Shown here: piece by piece, positions 41,968 through 51,076 of the stretch
Layout of the letters: the number at the start of each line of letters is the position of its first letter
How positions within the stretch are numbered: position 1 is the stretch's first letter
Source: UBA6627 sp965248675
GTDB taxonomy: Bacteria; Chloroflexota; Dehalococcoidia; UBA2979
Direction of reading: 5' to 3'
DNA length: 64,000 nucleotides
Assembly: GCA_965248675.1 (NCBI GenBank)
Contig: CBDFJZ010000008.1
Location: forward strand, 310,001-374,000
Notes under the pieces: generated by a model
The model's input: only the letters and a program-made list of their open reading frames with translations
Database searches by the model: none
What the model was told of the DNA's origin: nothing
Program-made: the position numbers and the translations under genes

Positions 41968-43670
41968 GCGTATGCCTCCGCCCGACCCGGATCGCGGGCG
42001 AGGCGTTCGTCGCGACGGGAGCCGCCGTCTTGCTCGCGGTCGTAGACGATGTGGCCGCCGATGATCGTGGCTTCGACCTCGATGTCGTCGATGTCGTCGA
42101 TGTCGTCGGAGGCGACCGCGAGCGGGTCGTCCGACAGCAAGACGAGGTCGCCGAGCTTGCCGGGGGTGATGGTGCCCTTCTCGCCTTCGTCGAATGCGAG
42201 GGCGGCGCCCTCGACGGTCATCATGCGGAGGGCCGTCTCGGCGTCGATGCGCTCGTCCGGACCGAGGACGTCGCCCTCGCGCGTTTCACGGTTCACCGCC
42301 ACGTGGACGTTGAACAGCGGGTCGACCGGAGTGACCCACCAGTCGGAGTGACCGACGAAGCGGATCCCGCGGTCCTGGGCGGAGCGCAGCGGGGAGATGC
42401 GAGCGCCTCGTTCAGGGCCGAGGAAGCGGTCGCGGTGGCGGGCGCCCCAATAGTAGACGTGCAGGTTGAAGAAGGAGACGTTCACCCCAAGGCGTGCGAT
42501 ACGATCGAGCTGGTCGTCGCGCACGACCTGGCAGTGCTCGATACGGAGCCGGTGATCGTCGACGGGGTGCGCTTCCAACGCGCGCTCGTAGGCGTCGAGG
42601 ACGGAGTCGATCGCGCGGTCGCCGTTGGCGTGGATGCCGACCTGGACACCCGCGCGGAGGGCCTGGGTGATGACCACGTCGAGGACGTCCTGCGGGATCA
42701 GAACCATCCCGATCTCCTCGGGCTGATCGTGGTAGCCCTCGGTGAGGGCGCCTGAGTAGCCCTGGAGCGAGCCGTCCTGGGTGATCTTCATCATCCCGAC
42801 CGCGAGGCGGTCGTTGCCGAAGCCGGTGCGCCAGCCCGCGGTCTCGAGGTACGGCACCGTCTCGAGCTGGCCGTGGACACCGGCGAGCGAGGCGAACGGC
42901 ATGCACATCCGCATCCGTGGGGCGAACTGGTCACGGCGGATCGCCTCGCCGTAAATGTCGAGGGCGTTCGTGAAGTTCGCGCCGCCTGAGACGTCGTGCA
43001 CGGAGGTGACGCCGACCTTCACGAGCTCGCGACTGGCGTAGGCGGCCGCCTCGAGCTGCTCTGTTCGGTCGGGACGGCGGAGCAGACCAGCGGTCAGCCG
43101 GAGGGCCGTCTCGTAGAGGACGCCGGTCATCCGGCCCGCGTCGTCACGCGCCAGGTGACCGCCCTCCGGATCGACGGTCCACTCCTCGATGCCGGCGGCC
43201 TCGAGCGCGGCCGAGTTCGCGTAGGCGAGGTGGCCGCTGACGTGGGTGACCACCACCGGCGTCAGCGCGGAGACGCGATCGAGGTCGTCGCGGGTGAGGT
43301 GGCGATTGTCCTCGATCAGCGAGTCGTCGTAGACGGTGCCACGGACGGGCGTGGTGCCCTCGGTTTCCGCGACCGCGGCGGCGAGCCGGTCGAGCACCTC
43401 GTCGACGGTACGGTTCGGCGGGGTGCCGCAGTTCACCGTGGTCAATCGCGAGAGGCCCGAGGAAAGCGGATGCGTGTGCGTCTCGACGAAGCCGGGGATC
43501 AGCACGCGCTGGCGCGCGTCGAGCGTCGGGGTGCCCTCAGGAGCGAGCGCGGCGACCTCGGAACCTTCGCCGGCGGCGACGATGCGCTCGTTCAGCACGA
43601 GCACTGACCCGGCCGTCGGACGGTCGGGATCGAGGGTGATGGCGCGGGCGTTGGTGACGAGCAGGTTCAT
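41964..43670 (-). CDS. Amidohydrolase, YtcJ-like (amidohydrolase 3 family)
   Basis: A 568-residue metal-dependent hydrolase. The N-terminal composite domain leads to the first metal motif GFVETHTHPLSSGL. Later signatures are TSVHDVSGG, HANGDRAIDSVLDAYERAL, RIEHCQVV and FVGHSDWWVTPVDP. This matches YtcJ-type proteins acting on amides or formamides; the substrate is unknown. Near the C terminus three perfect 9-bp repeats encode DDIDDIDDI. ATG 43670 follows TACGCT by exactly 6 nt, a leaderless start. Confidence 0.9.
   Translation of the reverse strand: MNLLVTNARAITLDPDRPTAGSVLVLNERIVAAGEGSEVAALAPEGTPTLDARQRVLIPGFVETHTHPLSSGLSRLTTVNCGTPPNRTVDEVLDRLAAAVAETEGTTPVRGTVYDDSLIEDNRHLTRDDLDRVSALTPVVVTHVSGHLAYANSAALEAAGIEEWTVDPEGGHLARDDAGRMTGVLYETALRLTAGLLRRPDRTEQLEAAAYASRELVKVGVTSVHDVSGGANFTNALDIYGEAIRRDQFAPRMRMCMPFASLAGVHGQLETVPYLETAGWRTGFGNDRLAVGMMKITQDGSLQGYSGALTEGYHDQPEEIGMVLIPQDVLDVVITQALRAGVQVGIHANGDRAIDSVLDAYERALEAHPVDDHRLRIEHCQVVRDDQLDRIARLGVNVSFFNLHVYYWGARHRDRFLGPERGARISPLRSAQDRGIRFVGHSDWWVTPVDPLFNVHVAVNRETREGDVLGPDERIDAETALRMMTVEGAALAFDEGEKGTITPGKLGDLVLLSDDPLAVASDDIDDIDDIEVEATIIGGHIVYDREQDGGSRRDERLARDPGRAEAYA
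42081..42107. repeat. Three 9-bp tandem repeats in the amidohydrolase gene
   Basis: GATGTCGTC is repeated three times without mismatch and encodes DDI units on the minus strand, in a surface loop of the C-terminal domain. Confidence 0.8.
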
Positions 43671-43676
43671 GGGCGC

Positions 43677-43682
43677 AGCGTA
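43677..43682 (-). promoter_or_regulatory. -10 element TACGCT, leaderless start
   Basis: On the minus strand TACGCT lies 6 nt before ATG 43670. There is no ribosome-binding site. Confidence 0.5.
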
Positions 43683-43757
43683 GCGAAGTCACCCGTGGCG
43701 GCGAGCGGGGCGCGCTCGCGATAGCTTCGACGGACGACCAAATCAGCAACGGAGGTC

Positions 43758-44516
43758 TTGATGACGACGCCCGACTTCATCATCCGCATGGAAGCGCTGC
43801 ACAACCTGCGCGCCGTCGAGGGTTACCGCACCGCGTCGGGCGCTCGCATGCGCAACGGCCGTCTCTACCGCGCGGGCGCGTGGGAGCTGATGACCGAGGC
43901 TGACCGTGCATGGTTCGGCGACAACATCGAAACCGTTCTGGATCTGCGCCATCCGGACGAGGTCAGGGACGCGGCCGCGTCCAGCCTCGGAGCGCCGCCC
44001 GCGACGCTGGTCCACCACTCGATCTTTCGTCCGGAGGTGCCGCTGGCGGAGTTCACCGCGGAACTGAACGGTCTCCACGACTCGGCGATCAGTGCGGACC
44101 GCTACCTGCACTACCTGAAGGTGGGCGCGGCGGATCGCTTCGCGCGAGGCGTGGAGCTGCTCGCCGAGGAAGACCGCTACCCGGTGCTGATCAACTGCAC
44201 CGCGGGCAAGGACCGGACGGGCATTCTCGTGGCGCTCGTGATGGAGCTGCTGGGTGTCAACGACGAGGCGATCGGGGCGGAGTACGAGCGGAGCAACGCG
44301 GGAATCGAGGGGCTGATCGCCTACCTCGAATCGATCGAGCGGGAGCCGCAGGGCACGCCCGAGGAGATCCGGGCGCGGATGGTGACGCCTGCGGACAAGA
44401 TTCTCGGCTTCCTCGAAGGGGTGCGAGCGGAGCACGGTTCGGTCGCGGACATGCTCGCCTCGAACGGGGTCAGCGACGAGACGTTCGAGGCGCTACGGGA
44501 TCTGCTGCTGGAGTAG
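43758..44516 (+). CDS. Tyrosine-protein phosphatase
   Basis: A 252-residue phosphatase of the bacterial PTP family (Pfam Y_phosphatase3). The N terminus ALHNLRAVEGYRTASGARMRNGRLYRAGAW and the segment VLDLRHPDEV are typical, and the active-site loop is INCTAGKDRTGILVALVMELLG with the CX5R signature. It dephosphorylates Tyr or phosphoinositide-like substrates. GGAGG lies upstream of the ATG, and a TAGCTT element lies about 40 nt upstream. It is divergent from the amidohydrolase operon. Confidence 0.92.
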   Translation: MMTTPDFIIRMEALHNLRAVEGYRTASGARMRNGRLYRAGAWELMTEADRAWFGDNIETVLDLRHPDEVRDAAASSLGAPPATLVHHSIFRPEVPLAEFTAELNGLHDSAISADRYLHYLKVGAADRFARGVELLAEEDRYPVLINCTAGKDRTGILVALVMELLGVNDEAIGAEYERSNAGIEGLIAYLESIEREPQGTPEEIRARMVTPADKILGFLEGVRAEHGSVADMLASNGVSDETFEALRDLLLE

Positions 44517-44522
44517 CCGCGG

Positions 44523-45278
44523 CTACGTGTCGAGGGCGGTCGCGAGTTCGGTGAAGTCGCTCACCGTCACGTCCGGGAGGTAGCGCTCCTCGGTGTCTTC
44601 GAACGGGAGCGCGTAGCGGTTGATGTAGGCGCCGCGGAGGCCACACGTGCGCGCGCCCATCACGTCGAACGAGTTGGCGGAGACCATCAACAGCTCGCCC
44701 GGCTCGAGGTCGAGTTCGCGCGCGGCGCGACGGTAGACGGCGGGCGACGGCTTGAAGACGCCGACCAGCTCGACCGACAACACGTCGTCGAACTCGTAGC
44801 GGATGCGGTTCTTCACGAGGTGATCGAGGAACCACGGGTTGCCGTTGGAGAGCGCGACGAGTTTGAAGCGAGTGCGCAGGCGGTCGAGCGCCGCGACGAC
44901 CTCGGGAAAGGGGTTGAGCTGCTGCCAGCTCTCCATCCAGCGCTTGATCTCGTCGCGCGAAGGATCGAGGCCGTTCAACCGGCAGACGTACGAGAAGGCC
45001 TTTTCGACGGTTTCGAGGTAACCGGAGTGGCCGAGTTCGACCATTGCGTCCTGGTACTGCTCGATGCGCTGGCGATAGCGGAGTTGCGCCCAGAACTCCG
45101 CTGCATCCACCCCGCTGCTGCCCTGCTCCTCGAGGAAGGAGGCGATCGGCGGCGTGAGGCTGCCGCCGAGGTCCAGCACGGTACCGAACAGATCGAACGT
45201 GAGGGCCTTCGTGTGCTCGAGCTCCGGCGTCAAGAGTTTGGTCGCTTTCGGTGGCAGGTCTCGGATGCGAACCGTCAC
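44523..45278 (-). CDS. Haloacid dehalogenase type II-like HAD hydrolase
   Basis: A 251-residue HAD protein. Motif I is ALTFDLFGTVLDLGG, motif II VALSNGNPWFL, motif III Lys in LVGVFKPSPAVYRRAARELDL and motif IV LLMVSANSFDVMGARTCGLRGAYINR. The FDxFGT motif I and SANxFDxxGA motif are those of L-2-haloacid dehalogenases, so hydrolysis of a halo-acid or a phosphate is possible. The start is given as GTG 45278, where similarity begins; an in-frame codon at 45341 would add a basic non-conserved stretch. Confidence 0.85.
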   Translation of the reverse strand: MTVRIRDLPPKATKLLTPELEHTKALTFDLFGTVLDLGGSLTPPIASFLEEQGSSGVDAAEFWAQLRYRQRIEQYQDAMVELGHSGYLETVEKAFSYVCRLNGLDPSRDEIKRWMESWQQLNPFPEVVAALDRLRTRFKLVALSNGNPWFLDHLVKNRIRYEFDDVLSVELVGVFKPSPAVYRRAARELDLEPGELLMVSANSFDVMGARTCGLRGAYINRYALPFEDTEERYLPDVTVSDFTELATALDT

Positions 45279-45355
45279 GGTAGCGCGCCCGCGGCGCGAT
45301 CGCCCGCGTGCGTTAGGATGCGCGCGCCGAGCGGTTGCCATCCGAGGAGGCCGTG

Positions 45356-46708
45356 ATGACCGATCCGCGCCTCGAGAGCATCGAGGCGGCGCCGGGACCG
45401 CTAGCCGGCGTGCGGGTGCTGGAGTTCTCGCAGATCGTCGCGGGGCCGGTGTGCGGCATCAACCTCTCCGACCTCGGCGCCGACGTGATCAAGGTCGAGC
45501 CGCCGGGCGGCGAGTCGACGCGGAACACGGGCGCCGTGATCGCGAAGGAGGGGAAGGGCTTCCAGGCGTTGAACCGCGGGAAGCGCAGCCTGATCGTCGA
45601 TCTGCACGAGGAGCTAGGCAGAGAAGCGATTCACCGCCTCGTGGAGACCGCTGACGTCGTCCTGGTCAACTACCGGCTGGGGGTCGCCGAGCGGATCGGC
45701 ATCGACTATGACGCGCTGCGCGCGATCAGGCCGGACCTCATCTACTGGCAGAACACGGGCTTCGGCGAGGAGGGTCCGGAGGCCTACCGCGCCGGATCCG
45801 ACGTCGTCGCACAGGCGTACTCGGGGCTGATGGCGGTCGACAGCAAGTTGCGGGACGACGGCGCGCCGGATCTGATCTCGAATCCGGTCGCCGACATCGT
45901 GACGGCCTTCGCCGCGGCGATGGGCATCTGTGCCGCGCTCTATCACCGAGCCCAGACGGGCGAGGGCCAGCGGCTCTCCACCTCGTTGCTGCGCAGCGCG
46001 CTGTTCATGATGGGCTCCGCCGTGATGCGGGAGCCGGTCCACGACGCGGTGATCCGCGACCAGATGGTGGCCGCGGTGGACCAGGTGAAGGCGAGCGGCG
46101 GGTCCTACGGGGAGATCATCGAGACCCGGAACTCGCTGCAGGCGCTGCGGGTCTCGTTCCGGCTCTACTACGGCGGTTACCGAGCCAGCAACGGCGGCGT
46201 CGTGCTGGGCGCGCTGACGAAGGCGAACCGCCAGGGCATGCGGCGCGTCCTCGGCATCGAGGGCGAAGAGCGTTCCGACGATGACGGCTACGACGCCTAC
46301 GACCCCGAGAACCAGCGAATCGCCCTCGAATGGCGCGAGCGGATCCGCACGATCTTCCTCACGAGGACCGTCGACGAGTGGATCGCGGCGTTCGACGAGG
46401 CGGGCGTGCCGGTGGCGCCGGTGCACCTGCCCGAGGAGATGGCCGACGATCCGCAGGTGCTGGCCGACGGGATGCTGTGGGAGCACGAACACGCGGCGAC
46501 CGGCCCACAGCGGCTGATGGGACCGGCGGTGGTGATGTCGCGCACCCCGACGCGCGTATACCGCCCCGCCCCGACCTACGGCGAGCACTCGAGCGAGGTC
46601 CTGATCGAGGTGGGTCTGACCGTCGATGAGATCGCCGCGCTCTGCTCGGCCGGCGTCGTGCACGAGCGTGAGACCGCGGCGACCTCCAACAGCGCGGCTG
46701 CGACCTAA
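45356..46708 (+). CDS. Family III CoA-transferase (CaiB/BaiF)
   Basis: A 450-residue CoA-transferase: GPLAGVRVLEFSQIVAGPVCGINLSDLGADVIKVEPPGGESTRN at the N terminus, then RGKRSLIVDLHEELGREAIHRLVETADVVLVNYRLGVAERIGI, and a small domain with GVPVAPVHLPEEMADDPQVLADGMLWEHEH. It transfers CoA between acyl-CoA and a carboxylic acid. ATG 45356 is preceded by GAGGAGG. A TAGGAT element lies about 40 nt upstream. It is a single-domain relative of the tandem protein at 29377. Confidence 0.93.
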   Translation: MTDPRLESIEAAPGPLAGVRVLEFSQIVAGPVCGINLSDLGADVIKVEPPGGESTRNTGAVIAKEGKGFQALNRGKRSLIVDLHEELGREAIHRLVETADVVLVNYRLGVAERIGIDYDALRAIRPDLIYWQNTGFGEEGPEAYRAGSDVVAQAYSGLMAVDSKLRDDGAPDLISNPVADIVTAFAAAMGICAALYHRAQTGEGQRLSTSLLRSALFMMGSAVMREPVHDAVIRDQMVAAVDQVKASGGSYGEIIETRNSLQALRVSFRLYYGGYRASNGGVVLGALTKANRQGMRRVLGIEGEERSDDDGYDAYDPENQRIALEWRERIRTIFLTRTVDEWIAAFDEAGVPVAPVHLPEEMADDPQVLADGMLWEHEHAATGPQRLMGPAVVMSRTPTRVYRPAPTYGEHSSEVLIEVGLTVDEIAALCSAGVVHERETAATSNSAAAT

Positions 46709-46765
46709 CGGAGTTTCCTCGCCTCCGCTTGCGGCGTCCACAATGATCGCGCGGTGATCGCTCGC

Positions 46766-47977
46766 ATGATTCGACGCCGTTCCGCGTCTGGCCTGGCGGT
46801 CGCGCTCGCCGTCGCGCTCGCTGCCTGTGGGACGAACGCCGAGCTGCTGACGGAGGCCACGCCCGCCCCGGGTCCCCTGACAGCGGCGAATCGTTCATCC
46901 TCGCCAGCCGCGGCGACTCCGTCACCGCCAGGCACGGCCGCTGTCCGCGCGTCGCCCACGCCGTCAGCGACGCCACTGCCGCTCACGCCGCTCGGCCGGC
47001 TCTTAGTGACCCACGCCCGCTCACCGTGACGGCGAGGATCGAGGTGGCTGCGGAACCCGACGCGACGTTCGACCTCGATGCTGCGACGCGCCTCGATGAC
47101 ACGCTGCTGTTCGATCGCGCCTCGGGCGCCGCGACGAACCTGGGGCGGGGGTTCCGCGGTTCGTTCAGCCCGGACAGTACGAGGATGGCGGGGGTGCGGA
47201 TCACCAGCGAGCCGACCGGGGAGGTGCGCCTGATCGACCTCGAGACTGGCGATCAGCAGCGCCTCGGACACGGCGTCGACAGCGCACCCTGGATCGATGA
47301 CCAGACGGTGCTGTCGGTCGACGAAGGCGCGCGCAACGGGATCGTGATCGACGCCGAAAGTGGGCAGCGTGAACTCGCGCCGTCGTTCGACCCGCCCGAC
47401 GAACCGTTCGCCTCGCAGCTTCGAGGCGACCTGAAGCTCGTGCGCATCACCCGGCGGCTACCATTCGTCTTTGAACTCCGCCGTGTCGAGGACGGCGCGG
47501 TGCTGATGCGATTCGAGTGCCGAGGCCGCGAGCTTCGCGGGAGACCGGCAACTGGTGCTCGCGACGCCCGCGGCCGCCGACACGCTGTCCTCGAACATCT
47601 TCCTCGTGGACGTCGACTCGGCAGAGGCCACGTTCGGGGCGTCGACGAGGCTCGCAGTGCGGCCGCTGATCGCACTCAGCGCGAATGAGCGCTTCGTCGT
47701 GTGGACGGACCAGTACTGCGGCGCCACGCCGACGCTCCGCGTTCGCGACCGAACGACCGGCGAGACGCGCGAATACCTCGGAGCAGGTTGGGCGCTGGTG
47801 ACGCCAGACGACCAGCTCGCGATCGGCGAGTTCGGCGCCCGCGCGCTGTTTGATCTCGCAGCCGGCGTGCACACCTTCGTGCTACCGGACGGGCACGTCG
47901 AGGTGAACTGGTCGGCGGACTATCGCTACGCCTCGACAGGAGCGGAGCTTGATCGCGCCGGGCGGTGTCCCAGGTAA
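46766..47977 (+). pseudogene. Beta-propeller-like lipoprotein (two frameshifts)
   Basis: ATG 46766 begins MIRRRSASGLAVALAVALAACG, a lipoprotein signal with its lipobox Cys, then a Thr/Pro/Ala linker. The frame stops at 47027. A second frame (from about 47026) carries WD40-like strands: GFRGSFSPDSTRMAGVRI, GEVRLIDLETGDQQRLGHGVDSAPWIDDQTVLSVDEG. Near 47515 similarity moves to the third frame: SAEAASFAGDRQLVLATPAAADTLSSNIFLVDVDS, ending at 47977. Repaired, it would be a membrane-anchored propeller of about 400 residues. Two independent breaks make either decay or poor sequence possible. Confidence 0.6.
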
Positions 47978-48060
47978 CGCGCCTGACGGCGCAGGGCCCC
48001 TCGTAACGCGCCTCACTCAGGTCGCTCCCTTATGGCGCACCTAACGGCGCAGGCCTAGAC
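47978..48060. other. Intergenic region with short repeats
   Basis: This holds GTAACGCGCCT twice (the first copy begins just before the lipoprotein stop) and A/G-ACGGCGCAGG twice. GCGCC and GGCGC can pair, so it may act as a terminator after the lipoprotein gene. Confidence 0.3.
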
Positions 48061-48061
48061 T
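48056..48061 (+). promoter_or_regulatory. -10-like TAGACT before the histidine phosphatase
   Basis: TAGACT lies 42 nt upstream of GTG 48104. GCGGAGGAGCGGC is the ribosome site. Confidence 0.4.
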
Positions 48062-48103
48062 CTCCTGCTCGACGGTGACTGGCGAGCGCGCGGAGGAGCG
48101 GCG

Positions 48104-48751
48104 GTGAGCGAGGAGCGGCCCTCGGTACGACTGCTGCTGATCCGGCACGGCGAGGCCAGTGGTGGCGTCGGATACCACGCCGAAACGCCGCTCACCGAGC
48201 GCGGCCGCGCGCAGGCCGCGCACACCGGGCGCGCGCTCCTTCGTCACCAACCGTCATCGCTGCTCACCAGCCCGCTCCGGCGGGCGCGCGAGACGGCCTC
48301 GATCATTGCGGAGAGCCTGCGGCTCGATCCCGCCCCTGACGAGGCCCTGCGCGAGTTCGTGATCGGCGGCGAGGAGACCCTGCCGCTCGAGGCGATGCAG
48401 GCGACTCGCGACGACCTGCAGTACTGGCGCCCGGAACATCGCCCAGCGGACCATCTCGAATCGCTCCGTGAATTTCAGCAGCGCGTGGGGCTTCTGCTCG
48501 ACGGGTTGGCGGTCCTGACCGAGCACCCCGTGATCGCGCTTGTCTCTCACGCGGGCACGATCGACGCGTCAATCCGCTGGGCATACGGGCTCGGACCGGA
48601 TGCGCCCTGGACGGCTGAGGCCGACATCGCGAACGCCTCGATCACGGTCATCGAGCACTGGCCGCAAGGGCGCCACCCGTCCGGGGCGCCTCGCTATTCG
48701 GAACTCTCGCTGCTCGGCGACGTCACGCACCTGCCGGAGGAGCTGCGATGA
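48104..48751 (+). CDS. Histidine phosphatase family protein
   Basis: A 215-residue phosphoglycerate mutase-like phosphatase. The catalytic RHG motif is LLLIRHGEASGG, the second Arg lies in LLTSPLRRARETA, and the second catalytic His is in ALVSHAGTIDASIRWAYGL. It forms a phospho-histidine intermediate; the substrate is unknown. The start is GTG 48104 with a strong GGAGGAG site. Confidence 0.9.
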   Translation: MSEERPSVRLLLIRHGEASGGVGYHAETPLTERGRAQAAHTGRALLRHQPSSLLTSPLRRARETASIIAESLRLDPAPDEALREFVIGGEETLPLEAMQATRDDLQYWRPEHRPADHLESLREFQQRVGLLLDGLAVLTEHPVIALVSHAGTIDASIRWAYGLGPDAPWTAEADIANASITVIEHWPQGRHPSGAPRYSELSLLGDVTHLPEELR

Positions 48752-48845
48752 GCGAGCACTCGAACCCACATCGGGCAGCCGCTCCGCGCCCCGCTCCCGG
48801 ACTGGGATCCGCGTCCGCGATCTGGATCAGCCAGGGGACGGGCGA

Positions 48846-49337
48846 CTACTCAGTCGGAGCGACGGTGATCCGCGGATCGTCATCGCGAACCACCACCATC
48901 CGGTACCAGCTGCAGCGCGGAAATTCCGAGGTGCCCAACGGAACCTCGCCGTAGGTCTCCAACTCCGACTCGAGGTATGGCGCGTGCACCGGGTACTCGC
49001 CGCAGCGAGCTGGGCGCTCTCGGTCGTGGTGCCCGCAGAGGCCGCGTCCGTCGTCCTGAGGACGGAACGCGGCGCAACGGAATGAGGTCGGAAACAGCTC
49101 GCTCTCATCCTCTGACAGCGGCTCGCGGTCGCGCCAGCCGCTGTCGACTCGCTCGAGCGGGATGATCAGCGGCGCGCCGTCGTTGAGCGAGGCGAACTGG
49201 TCGGGCGGCAGCGAGCCCCAGGTCCAGTAGCCATCGGTCCGCCTCGAATCACAGCAGTCGCCGCAGCCGTTGCACTCGATGGAGCGTACCGCCTCGAGCG
49301 TGAGGTAGATCGGCGCGGCTGGCACGTCCTCGGTCAT
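48846..49337 (-). CDS. YkgJ-like CxxCxxxCC metal-binding protein
   Basis: A 163-residue protein with the Cys cluster IECNGCGDCCDSRR near residue 25 and further Cys in FRCAAF, GLCGHHDRERPARCGEYPVH and FPRCSWYR. This fits the CxxCxxxCC (YkgJ, UPF0153) family that binds zinc or iron. ATG 49337 is followed directly by the family N terminus and lies 6 nt after TATCCT, a leaderless start; a longer frame to 49472 is rejected. It overlaps no neighbour on its strand and converges with the histidine phosphatase. Confidence 0.85.
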   Translation of the reverse strand: MTEDVPAAPIYLTLEAVRSIECNGCGDCCDSRRTDGYWTWGSLPPDQFASLNDGAPLIIPLERVDSGWRDREPLSEDESELFPTSFRCAAFRPQDDGRGLCGHHDRERPARCGEYPVHAPYLESELETYGEVPLGTSEFPRCSWYRMVVVRDDDPRITVAPTE

Positions 49338-49343
49338 AGGTCG

Positions 49344-49349
49344 AGGATA
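49344..49349 (-). promoter_or_regulatory. -10 element TATCCT, leaderless start
   Basis: On the minus strand TATCCT lies 6 nt before ATG 49337. There is no ribosome-binding site. Confidence 0.5.
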
Positions 49350-49360
49350 CGGGGCCTTGC

Positions 49361-49564
49361 TCAGCCGATCCCGCACCAGACTGCCACCTGGTGCGCCGCG
49401 TCGGCAGCGGTGGCGGGTGATGCGCCCAGCAGCGCGATCGCTACGGCCACGACGTTCGCCGCCACGAACCACCCGAGGAGGAGCGTCCGCGACGCGCGCT
49501 TCGCGGCCGCGATCTCGAGGTCAGGCGGCGGGCGCACGGCGTTCCTCGTACTGGGTTTCGTCAT
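49361..49564 (-). CDS. Small membrane protein overlapping the HD-GYP gene
   Basis: A 67-residue protein, MTKPSTRNAVRPPPDLEIAAAKRASRTLLLGWFVAANVVAVAIALLGASPATAADAAHQVAV, with one transmembrane helix at about 28-48. Its ATG 49564 lies inside the HD-GYP gene, 44 nt before that gene's stop, with GGGAG 15 nt upstream. Codon choice and the clean helix suggest a real translationally coupled gene. No family is recognised. Confidence 0.5.
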   Translation of the reverse strand: MTKPSTRNAVRPPPDLEIAAAKRASRTLLLGWFVAANVVAVAIALLGASPATAADAAHQVAVWCGIG

Positions 49565-50978
49565 CGGCGAAGGACGTCTCCCACTCGTCGACGACGAGCA
49601 GGAACGCCTCGACGCATTCCGGGTCGAAGTGGGAGCCGGTGCCCTGCTCGACCTCCTCGACGGCGCGAGCGCGGTCCCGCGCGACGCGGTAGGAGCGAGC
49701 GGAGCGGAGCGCGTCATAGACGTCCGCGACGGCGGCGACACGAGCCTCCAGCGGGATCTCGTCGCCGGCGAGCGCGTCCGGATAGCCGCTGCCATCCCAT
49801 CGCTCATGATGGTGGCGCACCACGGCCTGCTCGACGTGGGTGCCGAAGCTCGCGCCGAGGATCGCGTGACCGCGCGCGGGGTGCTCTCTGATCACCGCGA
49901 GTTCCGCGTCGGCCAGCGGGCCGGGCTTGTGCAGGATCGCGTCCGGGACCCCGATCTTGCCGACGTCGTGGAGCAAGGTGCCCTGAGCGAGCGCCCGCAG
50001 ACGCTCATCCGAGAACCCGAGCTGCTTGCCGATCAGCACCGCCAGCGCGCCCACTCGCCGGCCGTGCCCGAACATGTAGCCGTCGCGCGCCTCGAGCGCG
50101 GCCGCCAGGCCGACGATCGACTCGCTGTAGCCGGACTGGATCTGCTCGACGAGGCCGACCTGGCCGAGCCGCCCGATCGCGTCGAGCCAACCGTCACCCC
50201 TCGAATACTCGCTCAGGACGCCCCAGAAGATCGCCGTGAACGCGGCCAACAGTTGCACGTGATAGAGCCAGAAGGTGCCGCTCCAGACGGCGCCGTAGTG
50301 CATGCTCACCTGCGCCTCGACGAGCAGCAACGAACCGAGGGCGACCGCGCCGAACAGCGGTCGTGCCGTCCGTCGGTAGCCCTGGATGTACCGCGCGGCA
50401 GCCGCCAGGCCGAGCCCGATTACGATCACGCTGGCCGCCGTCGAGACGCCATCGCTAGTGATCACATCTGGCGGCAGCGCCTCCGGCGCCGTCAGCGCGA
50501 CGGCCGCAAACGCCGCCAGCGTCGCCACCCAGCCGCCGACGACGAGCAGCCGCCGCTCGACCAGCACCGCCTCGATCCGTGCGGACCACGGCACCGCGCT
50601 GAGCCCGAGGAACACCGATGCCACGAGCAGCGCGAGGCGCGCCGAGAATCCGGTGACGCCGAACGCGCGCTCATCGAGGATGAAGCCGGGCGTGGCCAGG
50701 CCGTGCACCGCGAAGATCGTCGCCATGCTGAGGAACGAGAGTGCGAGCAGCAGCACGCGCAACTTCGCCGTGCGGCGCGCGGCGAACACAGCGCCCACAC
50801 CGACCAGCACGCTGATCACCGCGACGGAGCCCACGACGTAGAAGTGCCCGCTCGGAGTCGCCAGCTCAAACTGGCGGTCGAGCCGGGCGTTCGTGAGTAC
50901 CAGGAAGCCGGCGCCGCTGGAGGCCGTCAGCGCGATCATCCACGGCAGCACATCGGGCAGCGCTCGACGCATACGCAC
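49521..50978 (-). CDS. Membrane HD-GYP domain phosphohydrolase
   Basis: A 485-residue protein. The N-terminal half has about eight hydrophobic helices (sensor). The C-terminal HD-GYP domain has HD in TLLHDVGKIGVPDAILHKPGPL and GYP in HHERWDGSGYPDALAGDEIPL, plus RVAAVADVYDALRSARSYR. HD-GYP domains usually degrade cyclic di-GMP to pGpG or GMP with a bimetal centre. ATG 50978 begins MRMRRALPDVLPW. It is followed, with a 44-nt overlap, by a small membrane protein gene. No GGDEF gene is in the window. Confidence 0.9.
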   Translation of the reverse strand: MRMRRALPDVLPWMIALTASSGAGFLVLTNARLDRQFELATPSGHFYVVGSVAVISVLVGVGAVFAARRTAKLRVLLLALSFLSMATIFAVHGLATPGFILDERAFGVTGFSARLALLVASVFLGLSAVPWSARIEAVLVERRLLVVGGWVATLAAFAAVALTAPEALPPDVITSDGVSTAASVIVIGLGLAAAARYIQGYRRTARPLFGAVALGSLLLVEAQVSMHYGAVWSGTFWLYHVQLLAAFTAIFWGVLSEYSRGDGWLDAIGRLGQVGLVEQIQSGYSESIVGLAAALEARDGYMFGHGRRVGALAVLIGKQLGFSDERLRALAQGTLLHDVGKIGVPDAILHKPGPLADAELAVIREHPARGHAILGASFGTHVEQAVVRHHHERWDGSGYPDALAGDEIPLEARVAAVADVYDALRSARSYRVARDRARAVEEVEQGTGSHFDPECVEAFLLVVDEWETSFADDETQYEERRAPAA

Positions 50979-51076
50979 CCCCGGCGCCTCGAAAGAGGCG
51001 CGCGACCATCCCTTGATCTGAGCATCGACCCGACGGGTCGATGCGAAGAGTGCAGTGAGGTGGGGGTGAACCCGTA

